DNA from: Calditrichia bacterium
GTDB lineage: Bacteria; Calditrichota; Calditrichia; RBG-13-44-9; J075
Assembly (NCBI GenBank): GCA_028284905.1
Contig: JANQQU010000055.1
Coordinates: forward strand, 1 to 44,856
Direction of reading: 5' to 3'
DNA: 44,856 nucleotides
Below are positions 1-9,966 of the stretch, one piece after another; position 1 is the stretch's first letter; each line of letters begins with the position of its first letter. The position numbers and the translations under genes are program-made. The notes under the pieces were generated by a model. That model was not told where the DNA came from. It worked only from the letters and a program-made list of their open reading frames with translations, and searched no databases.

Positions 1-603
1 GGACAGCCCTTTTCAACATTATTCAAAATTATGACAAGGAATTCCGTATTCAATTTTCAAAGATCTCTTATGTATAACCTAATTTTGTCTTGGCACTTAG
101 TGAAACAAAATTAAGCATTATATAGCGAATTATCAGTTAGACGAATTTGTAAGGAATTACCCAGATTTTTCAAGATGTTGATAATCGCATTTTTCAGAGT
201 TAAGGCCGATTGATAATCCGCTGGTTTTAACCACTCATTTTTCATTTTTCGCCACAGTGTATGTCGTCAAAAAAGATTGGACAGATTCGCCTTAAATCTA
301 AGAGACAGTTAGTGAATTAGTCAACTGTTTTCTTGACGTCATAATAACAGACTTATTAAGATTACTCTCCTTCCTGATATTCATAGTTCTTCTTTTGATT
401 TTCTCCCGTTTATCGAGTATTGCTTTTGCGTTTCCAAAGTAAACAGAAATACCAAAATATCCTTGAGTTTAATACTTCTGGGTTTAGGGAGGGAATATAT
501 CTGTTAAAGGTCGTTAATGGGGATATAAAAAGTACCGAAAAATTGATGATGTACCCGTAAGATGTTCTATTATAATTTTGAAATTAGGCAAGAAAATAAC
601 AAG

Positions 604-634
604 AAAGGCTGATCGAAATTCCGAGCAGCCTTTT
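604..634 (+). terminator. intrinsic terminator-like hairpin
   Basis: AAAGGCTG pairs with CAGCCTTT across a 14-nt loop and is followed by a short T run on the plus strand. It could also end minus-strand transcription from the integrase, because the minus-strand side is fairly T-rich as well. Confidence 0.5.
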
Positions 635-648
635 CAAGTTCTTATTGA

Positions 649-677
649 ATATCGATTTATTATTAAGAAATCGATAT
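649..677. repeat. 10-bp inverted repeat beside integrase (possible att or terminator element)
   Basis: ATATCGATTT and AAATCGATAT form a perfect 10-bp inverted repeat around a 9-nt centre, 25 bp past the integrase stop codon. Tyrosine recombinase core sites often look like this, but no second copy was found, so an att role is inference. It lacks a T tract, which argues against a simple terminator. Confidence 0.4.
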
Positions 678-702
678 AGTATTGTCAAGGCGATTTATTT
701 GT

Positions 703-1728
703 TTAACCTTTATTTTTATCATTAAACCCAAACAACGTATTCAGCACCTTAACCGCCTGATATTTATTATCCGGAGCAAGATGGGCATAGATCAAGGTTG
801 TCTGAATCGATTCATGTCCCAGCAGCTCCTGAATGATTTTCAGATTGACGCCATTTTGCACCAGCCATGAAGCATAAGTATGCCGCAGATTATGAAAGGT
901 ATATTCGTTTAATCCAATTTCATCGGCATATACTCTGAATTGATGGGTGATTTCAGTGCGGCTCCGGGAGCCGGTGACAACATATTCCTGGGAATTTTCC
1001 CGTTCCTTTAAAAATTCAAGTAGCTGCTGGGGGATTGGCACGACTCGTTCTTTCGAGCCTTTTCCTTCGATAGTAATTAAGCGGTGATTGAGGTCGACAT
1101 TTTTCCATTTCAGATGACATACCTCGCTGATACGGGCACCGGTATTTAAGGCAATCAGGATATACTGATAAACAGAGCGGTTGGCAGTGTGTGCCAAAAG
1201 CTTTTCCGCTTGTTCAAAAGTAAGAAATAGTGGTTTCTTTTTAGGTGTTTTTACTTTTCTAACCTGCCGAAAGGGATTTTTAGGCAGGTAATTATATTTA
1301 ACCGCCAGCGAAAATGCTGCGGATAGATGGCGTAGTTCAATGTTGATGCTGTTTGGAGAAAACTCTCTCTCATCCTGCAGATAAACTTTATAGGCCTCGA
1401 TAAGTTTTACTGTAACCGCAGAGAGCGGAATGTTTTTACAGTAGCCTAAAAAGTTCTTATATACCACAATTTCGCGTTCTACCGTTCTTGTTGACTTGTT
1501 CGTCTTAGCGAAACGCGTCGCTTCTGCCAAAAACTCTTTTAACAGTTTTTGGTCCCGGGGAGAATAATTCTCAATTTTAAAGATGCCGGTGGCAATCTCA
1601 TTTTCAATCTTTTTCCTGATATCTTCCGCTATTTTCCTTGAAGTCGTCCGCGTGGAGCGTTTATATTTCTTGTTGCCGATCTGAAAATAGACCTTGTAAT
1701 ATTTTCCCTCCTTTCTGATAAAGGCCAT
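703..1728 (-). CDS. tyrosine recombinase / phage-type integrase
   Basis: Site-specific tyrosine recombinase expected to integrate and excise the mobile element. The 341-residue length is typical. An N-terminal Arm/SAM-like DNA-binding region (about 1-160) precedes the catalytic domain. The catalytic set is visible: Arg199 in NTGARISEV, His279 and Arg282 in HNLRHTYAS, His305 in ELLGHESIQTT and the nucleophile Tyr314 in LIYAHL. The start is supported by AGGAGG about 8 nt upstream of the ATG on the minus strand. The excisionase-like gene lies just upstream in the same orientation and the relaxase follows further up, as at the end of an ICE or IME. It appears intact, unlike the transfer genes beside it. 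Confidence 0.93.
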   Translation of the reverse strand: MAFIRKEGKYYKVYFQIGNKKYKRSTRTTSRKIAEDIRKKIENEIATGIFKIENYSPRDQKLLKEFLAEATRFAKTNKSTRTVEREIVVYKNFLGYCKNIPLSAVTVKLIEAYKVYLQDEREFSPNSINIELRHLSAAFSLAVKYNYLPKNPFRQVRKVKTPKKKPLFLTFEQAEKLLAHTANRSVYQYILIALNTGARISEVCHLKWKNVDLNHRLITIEGKGSKERVVPIPQQLLEFLKERENSQEYVVTGSRSRTEITHQFRVYADEIGLNEYTFHNLRHTYASWLVQNGVNLKIIQELLGHESIQTTLIYAHLAPDNKYQAVKVLNTLFGFNDKNKG

Positions 1729-1754
1729 TTTTTAATCCTCCTGTTTCACATTTT

Positions 1755-2036
1755 TTAAAGAGCTTGGTTTGTTTCTTCTGGGTTATGAATGTTATCGATG
1801 GAAACCTTTGAGGCCTGTGAAAAAGATTTGTACTGCTCAATAATTCTATCAATATCAAGGATGTCATATTTCGGTTTCGAACCGGGAAATATTACCTGCG
1901 GTATGATCCCGCGGTTGACCCACTCCCAAAGCGTTTTCGGGGTGATGCCGAGCCGGATGGCGGCTTCTTTGGCCGTCAGGAGCCTGCGCAGCGTTTTGCT
2001 GTTATGTCCCGTGTTTACCTTCACTGTAATACGCAT
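1755..2036 (-). CDS. excisionase-family helix-turn-helix DNA-binding protein
   Basis: A 93-residue protein with a MerR/excisionase-type winged HTH at about residues 17-70: TAKEAAIRLGITPKTLWEWV followed by an aromatic/basic wing and IDRIIEQY. Family knowledge: such proteins bend DNA at att sites and direct the neighbouring integrase towards excision, or act as small regulators. It sits 26 bp upstream of the integrase in the same orientation, which supports the excisionase role. The ribosome-binding site is weak, so the exact start is less certain than the identity. Confidence 0.8.
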   Translation of the reverse strand: MRITVKVNTGHNSKTLRRLLTAKEAAIRLGITPKTLWEWVNRGIIPQVIFPGSKPKYDILDIDRIIEQYKSFSQASKVSIDNIHNPEETNQAL

Positions 2037-2079
2037 ACTTTCTGTTTGATAGCAGGCCTAATTTGCCGGAAACGGCAAA

Positions 2080-4776
2080 TCATACCTCGCTGTTTTCATC
2101 TGAGATTGATAGATCCAGTCCCATCCCTTGCTGCAGCGCAGAATCCTCAACGGTATAATCAAGCGTCGAGGTTTTCATCTCCTGTTCCTGGACTTGCGCC
2201 TGCAGCCGGTCTTTATTGTCCGTTAAAATTTCGATATCCTCACGGGCGCGACTGGTGGCCACGTAAAAATTCTGAAAGCGATTGTAGTGCCGGGTATCGG
2301 CGTGGTAGATCACCCGGGCATGCTCGCTGCCCTGCACCTTAAAACTGGTGGTGCTGTATCCGTAGTCGAGGAATCCATATTCAGAGGTGTTTATGGTTAA
2401 CAGGCGATCATCAGAGGTATTGACCCGCATGGTGCCATCCTCTTTTACCTCTTCAACGGTGCCGGCAAGGCCATTTTGCAGGCCCTGGGCTTCATCATTC
2501 TTTAAGAATACGACCTTATCGCCTTTCGCAAAGGTGAGTGCTTTTTGGGTATAGGTGCTCAGAAGATGGCCGTGTTCTGCCAAATTGATGGTAGCTTTCT
2601 TCGCACGCCCATCACCCGCTGTGCGAATGGTTAGGGTATTGTTGATATGATCTACCGCGGTTATTTGCCCACGAGTGCCTTTGGCGAGTTTGCCAGCCGT
2701 TTGGTTCAGAAAGAACGTGTCTCCTTTCTGATATTCATGGCTGAGATTTCTCTCCCCAAGCTTCAGATACTTTGGTTGATTGACCGTGACGGTTTTGCCG
2801 TCTGCAGAAATTTTGCCGTCTGCAACCAGCCGCTCGCGAATCATTTCATTGAGCAACTGCCGTTCAGCGTTGGTGCCGGTAATGACCATCGGCGCTTTAT
2901 CCGGTGTAGCGGCGGCATAACTTTCCACGATGATATTGAGCCGTTCTTCATTGTCGGAGATCTCACGAATCCGTTGATGTTTATCCAGCAGCGTGAAAGC
3001 CTCCTCAACCTGGTGCTCGGCAAGATGAGAAACCGCATGACGCAGAAATGCCGGTCCCACTTTTTGCCGGACGTTTTCCTGCAGTCGGTTGGTTGAGATG
3101 AGTGAATGCTGTTGGGCCTTGTGAAAGATCGCCCCGGCATCAATAGATTGATGCTGGTTGCGATCACCGATCATCAGCACCCGGTCACTGGTGTGGGTGC
3201 GATCCAGAATCTCTTTTAGTTTTCGGGAGCCCAGCTGACTGGATTCCTCCACGATAAACAAACGAGAACGGCCATAATGTCCGGAACGACCGTTGAGAAA
3301 ACGATCGATAGTGGTCGCCGTAGTGAGCCCTTTCTCCTGCAGGCCGCGAGCGGCCAGCGCAGTGGGAGACAGTGGCCGGATATCATACCCCCTGCGCCGG
3401 TAGTTGCGGGCAATGACCGTGGCCAACTGTGATTTCCCGGTGCCGGCGTCACCCTGTAGTGCCGTCACTTTATCGCGACTGGAGAGTGTATGTTGTAGCG
3501 CATGTTCCTGATCAGCTGTTAAAACTTTATCTTTGGGGAGCAGCATGAAACGTTGCTTCGCCAGCAGGGGTGTCTGACTATCGGCAGTTGTTTTCAGATA
3601 TTTGGCCAGCTGATCTTCCAGGGTGACCATATCCCGGGTGCTATAGAGATCTTCATCCATCTTCACCGATGTTTTTGCGGTAGTGAGATCAGCTTCAGCA
3701 TCTTCAATCGTTTTTTCCCCGATAGAGTATTTCAGGGCAGACGCGAGAATATCCTCCCGCTTCACCACCGCTTCATCCTGAGTGAGCACTTTCAGAGCCA
3801 TATCCGCATGATTGACCTGCTTTAATTGAGGTCGCTGTTGATTGAACAGGTCACGGCTCAGTTGCTCTTTATCGATGCCTAGTTCGGAGAGTTTCTGTTG
3901 CCAGTGTTCCTGGAGCTTCTCTTCGCTGAGTTTCACCTTTGGCGCCCGGGAGTTCTGAGCAGCAATGGCCTTCAGCTCCGCATCCGATAATGTGGGATAC
4001 TTCTCCTGCAACTCCGGTAACATTTTTTTGATCTCCTGAGAACGGGCCGAGAAGGCATCGAGGAGTTCCTGGGGCATGCCTTTCAGCTCGAAAAGCCCTT
4101 TCGGGCGTGATTCTACCGCTAACCCGAGCGCGGTAAGTTCCTGTGCCAGGTAGTTGCGATAGATTTGCCCGATGAAGATTTTTTGATGATGCAGCTCTTC
4201 ATTGGTAAGGGCACGCCACTGTCCGTCGGGCCGTTGGGTCATATTCGCGATAACGCAGTGGGTGTGCAGCTGAGGATCGAGTGCCCGGCTGGTGCGCTCA
4301 AAGAAGGTGGCAACGGTGAGATTACCGGTTTTGACTTTCTCTGTGACGTAATTGCTGGTCTGTCGGGCCTCGGCATAGTTTGCTTCAAAGTAACGAAGCG
4401 CCTGGGCAACGGCACTATGATGTGCCTGATAGACTTTGTTTTTTAATTCGGGGGCAATGATTTCCGCCAGCAGTGAAGCACTCTACGGCGCTGAAAAGGT
4501 CCAGTCGATACCGGCGCGATGGAAGTTGTTCTCGCCCGCTTGGATTAGTCGCTCTCTACCATTGGGAGACCATCCGGAGAGTACATGCTTGAATTCCTCG
4601 CGGGTTACCGATTGCCCATGAAGGTTCAGCAAATGGGCACCTTTACCAATCCATATGCCGGCTTTTTCGGAATAGTAACGCTCCTGCGGGGAGTTTTCTT
4701 TCCCCAATCTTTCGCGGGTGACCACGTCAAAATAAGCGGCTGCCCCTTCCAAAGAGATGTGGTTCAGACTTAACAT
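2080..4776 (-). pseudogene. MobF relaxase-helicase (TrwC/TraI type) interrupted by an in-frame TAG
   Basis: Conjugative relaxase that would nick and unwind DNA at oriT. The N-terminal part (4483-4776) has the TrwC start, an N-terminal tyrosine region (AAAYFDVV), WIGKGA and HRAGIDWTFSAP. Reading continues in the same frame below 4483 as SASLLAEI, then TSRALDPQLHTHCVIAN (His-triad motif), then a RecD-like helicase with Walker A GDAGTGKS, Walker B-like LFIVEESSQ and a final helicase motif VATSRAREDIEIL. The only break is TAG at 4483-4485, exactly where the family has Lys in SAPKSVS (AAG to TAG is one change). The C-terminal piece has an internal ATG at 4240-4242 that would yield 720 residues of helicase without relaxase chemistry. 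Total length of about 898 codons fits the family. Either a nonsense pseudogene or amber read-through. Confidence 0.88.
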
Positions 4777-4785
4777 ATCCTTTTC

Positions 4786-6488
4786 CTAAAAATCAAAATC
4801 ATCCATGCTGAATTGCGGTTTCGGACCTGCTGCAGGGGCACCATTCTGATTACCACTATCAGGCCCTTTATTCGACCGCGTTTCATGCGACCGGTTGTTA
4901 TTCCCGGTTTTACCCAGTTGATAGTCCAGGTTCGCCAGAAAAACCGGTGCCATCTCCGGGTAAGCGCGGTACGTCGATAGTGATCGGGTGACCGGGTGAC
5001 TGTGGATTTTCAGATAGTAATGCAGATTGGCAAGCTCATGAATTTCTGCCGGCAGGACCAGGCGGGCAGTTTTAGTGGCGCTGCGGTATGTTTCCGTTTC
5101 CCGGCGATCCCGGGCAGCGGAGCTGTAGGAGCTTTCCATGGACTCGCTTTCACTCTCCCCGAAGAGTAAGGAAAAATAGTCGGCGGAGCGGGGATCATTC
5201 ATCCGGAAGATCGCGTAGGTATTGCACTGATTAACAATGGTATTGGCGACATTATCCCCGTAAACTTCATTCAACTGGGCCTTTTCCTGGATCCCGATCC
5301 AGAAGGAACAGCCTTTCGAGCGCCCGAGTGTCAGCAACTCCTTGACCGCATGCATTGGCGGCAGTACCCCGAATTCATCGATGAAGAGAAAAATACGGCG
5401 CTCCGGATTATCGTGCAGACTCAAAATCTCGTTACTGAGGGAGTTGATAAACAAGGCCATCAATCCCTTCAGACTTTCCCGCTGCTTGGTGCGGGTGGTG
5501 AGGAAAATCAGTCCCCGACGACTTTCATCATTCACCCAGTCATGCAAGGAAAAATGAGCCGCGTTGCTATCATTTTGCAGGTAGCGAAAAATCCGGGCAT
5601 GCTGCATCAGGGTTGAGATGCAGGATTGCGTCTGTGGAGTGGCTGACTCAATGTAAGCGGCGGCCTCATGATTGATGGATAAGAGCATTTTATAGAGGTC
5701 ATTGGTTGGGCGCTGTAAGCATTTCCAGATAGCGGCATTCGTCCGCTGATTGTGCGCCGCGCAGTAGCGCAAGATTCCGGAGAGAAGATCCCGGGCGGCA
5801 TTGGCGAAGAACTGCTCACGGGTGGCATTTTTAGGAACGATGCTGGCTGCCCATCAAAATCGGAATCATCACGGATACAGTCAAAGACATTCCAGGAGAT
5901 ACTACGCTTATCAAAAGGATTGAAGATCAGATCGGTTTGTGGATTAAAGAATCTTGCCGCCAGTTCACCATCCTTACCACCGTGAATAATGCCCTTCACC
6001 GGCAGCGATCTCACGGCTGCAATTGCCTGACTCAAGAATACCGTTTTACCCGTGCCGCTGGCCCCGGCGCAGAAGACATGCTGTGTTTCGTAGCGAACCG
6101 GCAGATGCAGCTGCTCTGAAAGCGGGATGCGCCATGGTGTCGGGAGCACTTTTTTAAGTTCCGCTTCGCTCACCTGGGATGTGCCCCGGCGGGTGCGCTC
6201 AGTGAACTCGCGGCGACTGCGCCGCCGAAAATTCATCACTATAAACGGATGGAGCAGGTATACCAGAAAAGTGACAGGTAAGAGGCTGCCGAAAGTCGTT
6301 AATTCCAGATGCCAGGGACTCACCGGTGAAGTCATGGTAATGAGAAAAAGTATACAGACGATCGCCAGTTGAGTCGCAAACAGGGTTCGTAAAATACCCA
6401 GGTGCATTCTCAGCGTCATGCGAACATAGTTTTGCAGACTATGATATGAGCGATACGCATAAGCGGTATCATTCTTGATATCGTTCAT
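4786..6488 (-). pseudogene. type IV coupling protein (TrwB/TraD/VirD4 family), frameshifted
   Basis: Hexameric membrane ATPase that links the relaxosome to the secretion channel. The 5' part (from 6488) has two N-terminal membrane segments (about residues 32-52 and 66-86), then HVFCAGASGTGKT (Walker A) and FNPFDKRSISWNVFD. At about 5845 the frame changes: the upstream frame runs into an unrelated tail ending at 5607, while the next frame resumes with ASIVPKNATREQFFANAARDLL and carries on to 4786. That part contains RIFLFIDEFGVLPP (Walker B) and a typical C-terminal region. A single-base indel explains the break. The gene overlaps the end of the small upstream gene by 4 nt and is followed directly by the relaxase, the normal TrwB-TrwC order. 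A sequencing error is possible, but the neighbours are damaged too. Confidence 0.88.
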
Positions 6489-6870
6489 TGTGAAGATTCC
6501 TTCTTTGTATGATTTTCTTTGCGCAGCTTCTGATAATATTCCTTGATTTCATCGACCAGATGGTTCAGATAGCCATGCTCATCTTCACTCAGCGATTTTC
6601 TGCCTTCATTGGTCTTAATCACTTCAATCAGCAGGTAACGGAGCAGAACATGGTTCTTCGTCACCATAGCGAGTAGTGGTTCATCGGTCGCTGCCGGCAG
6701 CGGTTGCTGCAGCTGTTTGAAGGTGAAAGCGACGCAGAACCGGAAGGCTTCTGAGGATTGGAGAAGCCCTGGGTATGCTGAATCTGGGTGAGCGCCTGGT
6801 CGATCTCCGGCGGCACCACAAATGACCGCCGGAGCACCTTTCTCATCTTTATTAATTCTTCATTGATCAT
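6485..6870 (-). pseudogene. small TrwA/TraM-like relaxosome accessory or DNA-binding protein, frameshifted
   Basis: The 5' part (from 6870) encodes a short basic protein beginning MINEELIKMRKVLRRSFVVP. After QHTQGFSN at about 6765 the sensible reading moves to another frame as SEAFRFCVAFTFKQLQQ, through LLAMVTKNHVLLRYLLIEVI, and ends at 6485 with a charged helical tail (EYYQKLRKENHTKKESSQ). Joined, this is about 128 residues, suiting a ribbon-helix-helix plus oligomerisation protein such as TrwA. The assignment rests mainly on position: it lies just upstream of the coupling protein and overlaps its start. No strong motif was recognised, so the function is inference. One frame change is needed, the same kind of damage seen in the next gene. 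Confidence 0.55.
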
Positions 6871-6878
6871 GCCGCCTC

Positions 6879-7217
6879 CTAAAAGAGTCGCTGGGATTTA
6901 CTCTGCCAGAGCCGCTGGCCGAGATATGCGCCAATTAGAATCACCACTAACAAGAGCACTGCCGGGGCATGACCTTCCAGTGACCGGAACTGACCGACTG
7001 TGAAGTTCAGAATGGCGACCAACGCCATCGGGCCGATAAATATCAGCAGCAGGTGGCGGATAAAATGAGCCGGCAGTTGCTGGGTAAACAGCCAGACGAC
7101 TGCTCCCAGCGCGGCATAAACAGCCGTCGCAATGGTCATATAATTTATCGCCTGGGGAAATCCCAACAGGTAGACCGCACAGAGCGCAACCACGAGGATA
7201 ATGATGGTTTTATTCAT
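6879..7217 (-). CDS. small polytopic membrane protein of the transfer module
   Basis: About 112 residues with four hydrophobic segments: IIILVVALCAVYLLGF near the start, a second around YAALGAVVWLF, a third at LLLIFIGPMALVAIL and a fourth at APAVLLLVVILIGAYLG. I chose the ATG at 7217 (MNKTIIIL) over an upstream GTG at 7232 because a GAGG ribosome-binding site sits about 9 nt before it. No family was recognised. It lies 8 bp upstream of the accessory gene in the same orientation, so it may be part of the conjugation module. Its start faces the first STAND gene, so the two transcripts diverge. Confidence 0.6.
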   Translation of the reverse strand: MNKTIIILVVALCAVYLLGFPQAINYMTIATAVYAALGAVVWLFTQQLPAHFIRHLLLIFIGPMALVAILNFTVGQFRSLEGHAPAVLLLVVILIGAYLGQRLWQSKSQRLF

Positions 7218-7221
7218 TTGA

Positions 7222-9747
7222 TTGAACCTCACTGTTGATGTGTTGAGGGGAAAAGATCATTTTACGATAGCGAAACTGCCGCCAGCTCTCCGGGAGGTCA
7301 TGATCATCCGCCATGGCCGCCGGGAGCAAACCCTCTTTTTGACAGGGTTTTTATGCCTGGGGCTGGCCAATCTGGTGCCGCAAGTCATCCTGGACAGCCT
7401 GGGGAAACTCCTCCCGGCATTTTTCCAGGATATTCTGCCCTGGCTGAATGTCATCGCAATCGTGCCCTTTGTCTGGGGAATAGTGCTGGTATGGAAGAAG
7501 GCGATTCCCCGCACGGTAGATGTTGCCGGCACGGTTAAGCCCAGTGCAATCAAAGGACCGTTTGCTTTTGGGGAAATGGATGGGGAAATATTTGCGAAAC
7601 TGGGGCGGGAGGCGGACCTGGCCAGGATACTGGGCTGGGTGCTGGATTCACAAATTTGCTTCACGGCGCTGAAGGGGGAATCCGGGGCTGGAAAAACGTC
7701 CTTGCTTCGTGCCGGTCTCGTCTATGGATTGAAGCGGGCGCATGAGAAATATGGGGTAATCCCGGTATATTGGGAGGCCACGCCGGAAAATCCCCGGGAA
7801 GAGCTGCTCCGGGCTATCCACTTGGCCTGCCCGGAGGAAAAAGAAGCGTTACCAACCCTTGATGATGTTCTCGCAGACACTGCCGGCAAAAAAAAGGTTC
7901 TTATTATCGACCAGGCGGAACAACTGTCTCCGGAAAAGCATGCCGCCATGTTTGATTTCTACCGGAAAATTATCACCCGGAAACCGCCCTATCATACCAC
8001 CTGGATCATTGCCTTCCGGGAGGAATATGCCTCTGCCTGGTTCGATTTTGAGGCTACCATAGCGGATTTTCATCCCCCGAAACATTCCCTGACCATCTTC
8101 AGTGAACAGCAAGCCCGGGAAAATATGACCGTGCTGGCCCGGGAAAGCGGTCTGTCCCCGGATAATGCTGTGCTGGACGAGATGACTGCCGTTATGGCGG
8201 AAAACGGCCGGGTCTCCCCGGTGGAAATTGGCATCGGCATGATGGTGCTCAGCGAGCTCTACCGCGGTCCGGGCAGTGAAATCAGCCTGGAAAAATTTCA
8301 CGATGCCGGCGGGGTGACCGGGCTGCTCCGTACCTATATCCAGGGGAAGCTGGAGGAAGGGATGCCGGCGCACGAACATTCGCCGATGCAGAATGTGTTG
8401 CTGAACCTGATCGATCCGGATACCCCGCACCAGCGCCTGGCAGCGGGGAGAAGCACTGTGGCGCTGGCTAAAACCACCCACTTACCTTTAAACCGGGTTC
8501 TCGCCAATCTGGATTTTCTCGCATCCCAGACGGTACGGATTCTGGAACCGCTACCGGAAACACCAGCGGCGCCGACAGCGCGCTATCGCCTGGCGCACGA
8601 ACGGCTGATCCCGGCCCTTGAGTCCCTCGCCGGGGAAATGCTTGCCGCAGCGGAAGAGGCCCAACGATTGCTTAATGAACGTTACCGTACCTGGGCGAAG
8701 GCGAAGCGCGGAAAATTTCTGCTTTCCGGGAAAGAATTACGGGACGTGCTGAAATACCGCGGTCATTTTAAAGAGACGATGACGACGGAAATAGCTGCGT
8801 ATGTGCGCAGCAGCAAGCGCAGGCGTGTGCAGAAAACTGCCGCTGTAGTGTTTTTCCTGCTGGCCTTGGTGTTGTGGCAGCCAATAAATAGAAGGGTTGT
8901 CGAACCCTGGCAAAGATTCCAGCGTTTGCAAACCTATCAGAAACAATTTGTTAAGGTGGCCGGTGGTCGTTTTGAAATGGGGGGAAGTTCAGATCTCCCT
9001 AGGGCCAATGCATCACCAGTGCATACCGTGGAATTAGGGGATTTCCATATTAGCCCTTACGAGACTACCAATCAGCAGTATTGTGATTTTCTCAATGATG
9101 ATGATTCCGCAGGGGTATATTCCAGTGAGTGGCTTGATTTTTCTAATAGTTACTGTTTCATCCGTCAGGTAGATGGCCAGTTTATCGTTTTAGATGAAAC
9201 CAAATATGATCATCCCATAGTAGCCATAAGCTGGTATGGGGCGGCGGCCTTTGCCAATTATTTAAACCGCCGTGAAGGTTATCCGCAGTTTTATAATATG
9301 AAGCAGAAAACCTGGGATGTAGGCGCAAAGGGGTATCACCTGCCCACTGAAGCGGAATGGGAATATGCCGCCCGTGGCGGGCCTCAGAGTAAGGGATATA
9401 GTTATAGCGGTAGTGATAATGTTGATACGGTGGCCTGGTATTATGGGAATTCCGATTCACAACTTTATGCAGTTGGGAAAAAAATGCCAAATGAGCTGGG
9501 GGTCTACGATATGAGTGGAAATATCTGGGAATGGTGTACGGACTGGTTTGATCCATATTATTATAAGGATTGTTTGGCTGTTGGCATCGTCAATAATCCT
9601 CCTGGTCCGGAAAATGGTTCGCTTCGAGTGATACGCGGTGGTAGCTGGTTCAATATTTCGAGGTATAGTCGTTCGGTGACTCGTAGTTTCAATAACCCCG
9701 GTTACAGCAACAACCACCTCGGCTTCCGGTTGGTTTTCGTCCCGTAG
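7222..9747 (+). CDS. STAND NTPase with C-terminal FGE-sulfatase/C-type-lectin-like domain (cluster gene 1)
   Basis: Predicted membrane-anchored signalling NTPase. In order: two hydrophobic segments (about 37-58 and 72-91), a P-loop NTPase with Walker A GESGAGKTS (152-160) and Walker B VLIIDQAE (226-233), helical/winged-helix regions, a further membrane segment (about 538-556), and an FGE-sulfatase-type domain (about 575-841) with GGRFEMGG, LPTEAEWEYAARGG, YDMSGNIWEWC and RVIRGGSW. The domain ends in GFRLVFVP, the form used by DGR-diversified C-type-lectin folds. The NTPase most resembles novel-STAND types rather than classic NACHT. The start is uncertain: TTG 7222 has no clear ribosome-binding site, and an ATG at 7300 is an alternative. 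The FGE domain is likely the ligand-binding part and not a sulfatase-maturing enzyme; this is inference from the DGR pattern. Confidence 0.85.
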   Translation: MNLTVDVLRGKDHFTIAKLPPALREVMIIRHGRREQTLFLTGFLCLGLANLVPQVILDSLGKLLPAFFQDILPWLNVIAIVPFVWGIVLVWKKAIPRTVDVAGTVKPSAIKGPFAFGEMDGEIFAKLGREADLARILGWVLDSQICFTALKGESGAGKTSLLRAGLVYGLKRAHEKYGVIPVYWEATPENPREELLRAIHLACPEEKEALPTLDDVLADTAGKKKVLIIDQAEQLSPEKHAAMFDFYRKIITRKPPYHTTWIIAFREEYASAWFDFEATIADFHPPKHSLTIFSEQQARENMTVLARESGLSPDNAVLDEMTAVMAENGRVSPVEIGIGMMVLSELYRGPGSEISLEKFHDAGGVTGLLRTYIQGKLEEGMPAHEHSPMQNVLLNLIDPDTPHQRLAAGRSTVALAKTTHLPLNRVLANLDFLASQTVRILEPLPETPAAPTARYRLAHERLIPALESLAGEMLAAAEEAQRLLNERYRTWAKAKRGKFLLSGKELRDVLKYRGHFKETMTTEIAAYVRSSKRRRVQKTAAVVFFLLALVLWQPINRRVVEPWQRFQRLQTYQKQFVKVAGGRFEMGGSSDLPRANASPVHTVELGDFHISPYETTNQQYCDFLNDDDSAGVYSSEWLDFSNSYCFIRQVDGQFIVLDETKYDHPIVAISWYGAAAFANYLNRREGYPQFYNMKQKTWDVGAKGYHLPTEAEWEYAARGGPQSKGYSYSGSDNVDTVAWYYGNSDSQLYAVGKKMPNELGVYDMSGNIWEWCTDWFDPYYYKDCLAVGIVNNPPGPENGSLRVIRGGSWFNISRYSRSVTRSFNNPGYSNNHLGFRLVFVP
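9649..9747 (+). repeat. DGR-type variable region 1 (3' end of cluster gene 1)
   Basis: The 99 nt after the conserved GGTAGCTGG align without gaps to the ends of the next three genes. The last 24 nt (TTCCGG...CCGTAG) are identical in all four. Within the first 75 nt the differences concentrate in first and second codon positions of NNC/NNT codons. This copy is the most diverged and contains several AAC and AAT codons. Unlike the other three, the sequence after its stop codon is not shared. Confidence 0.7.
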
Positions 9748-9966
9748 CTCAAGCGTACATTCCTACGGAGCAGGTAAATTCGAATGACTGTCTCTGAACA
9801 GATAGATGTTCCATTCGCCTTAAGGCGATGAATAGCAGCAAGCGATGCCCATTGTCGGTAGGACAAATGGAGGTTTGTTTCGAAGGCTCCGGGCATTATT
9901 TTATTTAAAAATATAGCGCAGCAAATACTGCCGTTCCCAATCAACTTCAACCGGAAAGATTGATTT
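9748..9966 (+). other. intergenic region with hairpins between STAND genes 1 and 2
   Basis: Contains the 12-bp palindrome CGCCTTAAGGCG (9816-9827) and a longer imperfect hairpin whose arms are GATGCCC (9844-9850) and GGGCAT (9891-9896), followed by TTATTTTATTT. The second could act as a terminator. The final 20 bp before the next ATG (ACCGGAAAGATTGA) are shared with the region before the fourth STAND gene. No coding sequence was seen. Confidence 0.4.

Larger units (their letters stand above)
1..702. other. non-coding left flank of the element
   Basis: No open reading frame with recognisable content is seen on either strand. The stretch is AT-rich and lies downstream of the minus-strand integrase. 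It holds the terminator-like hairpin and the palindrome listed separately. Because it borders the integrase gene, it is the natural place for an attachment site, but no direct repeat of it was recognised elsewhere in the window. Confidence 0.5.

Noticed and set aside
1-640. Direct repeat CAGCCYTTTTCAA at the start and at about 626 as an att duplication
   Set aside because: Only about 12 bases, one copy coincides with a terminator stem, and both are on the same side of the integrase.
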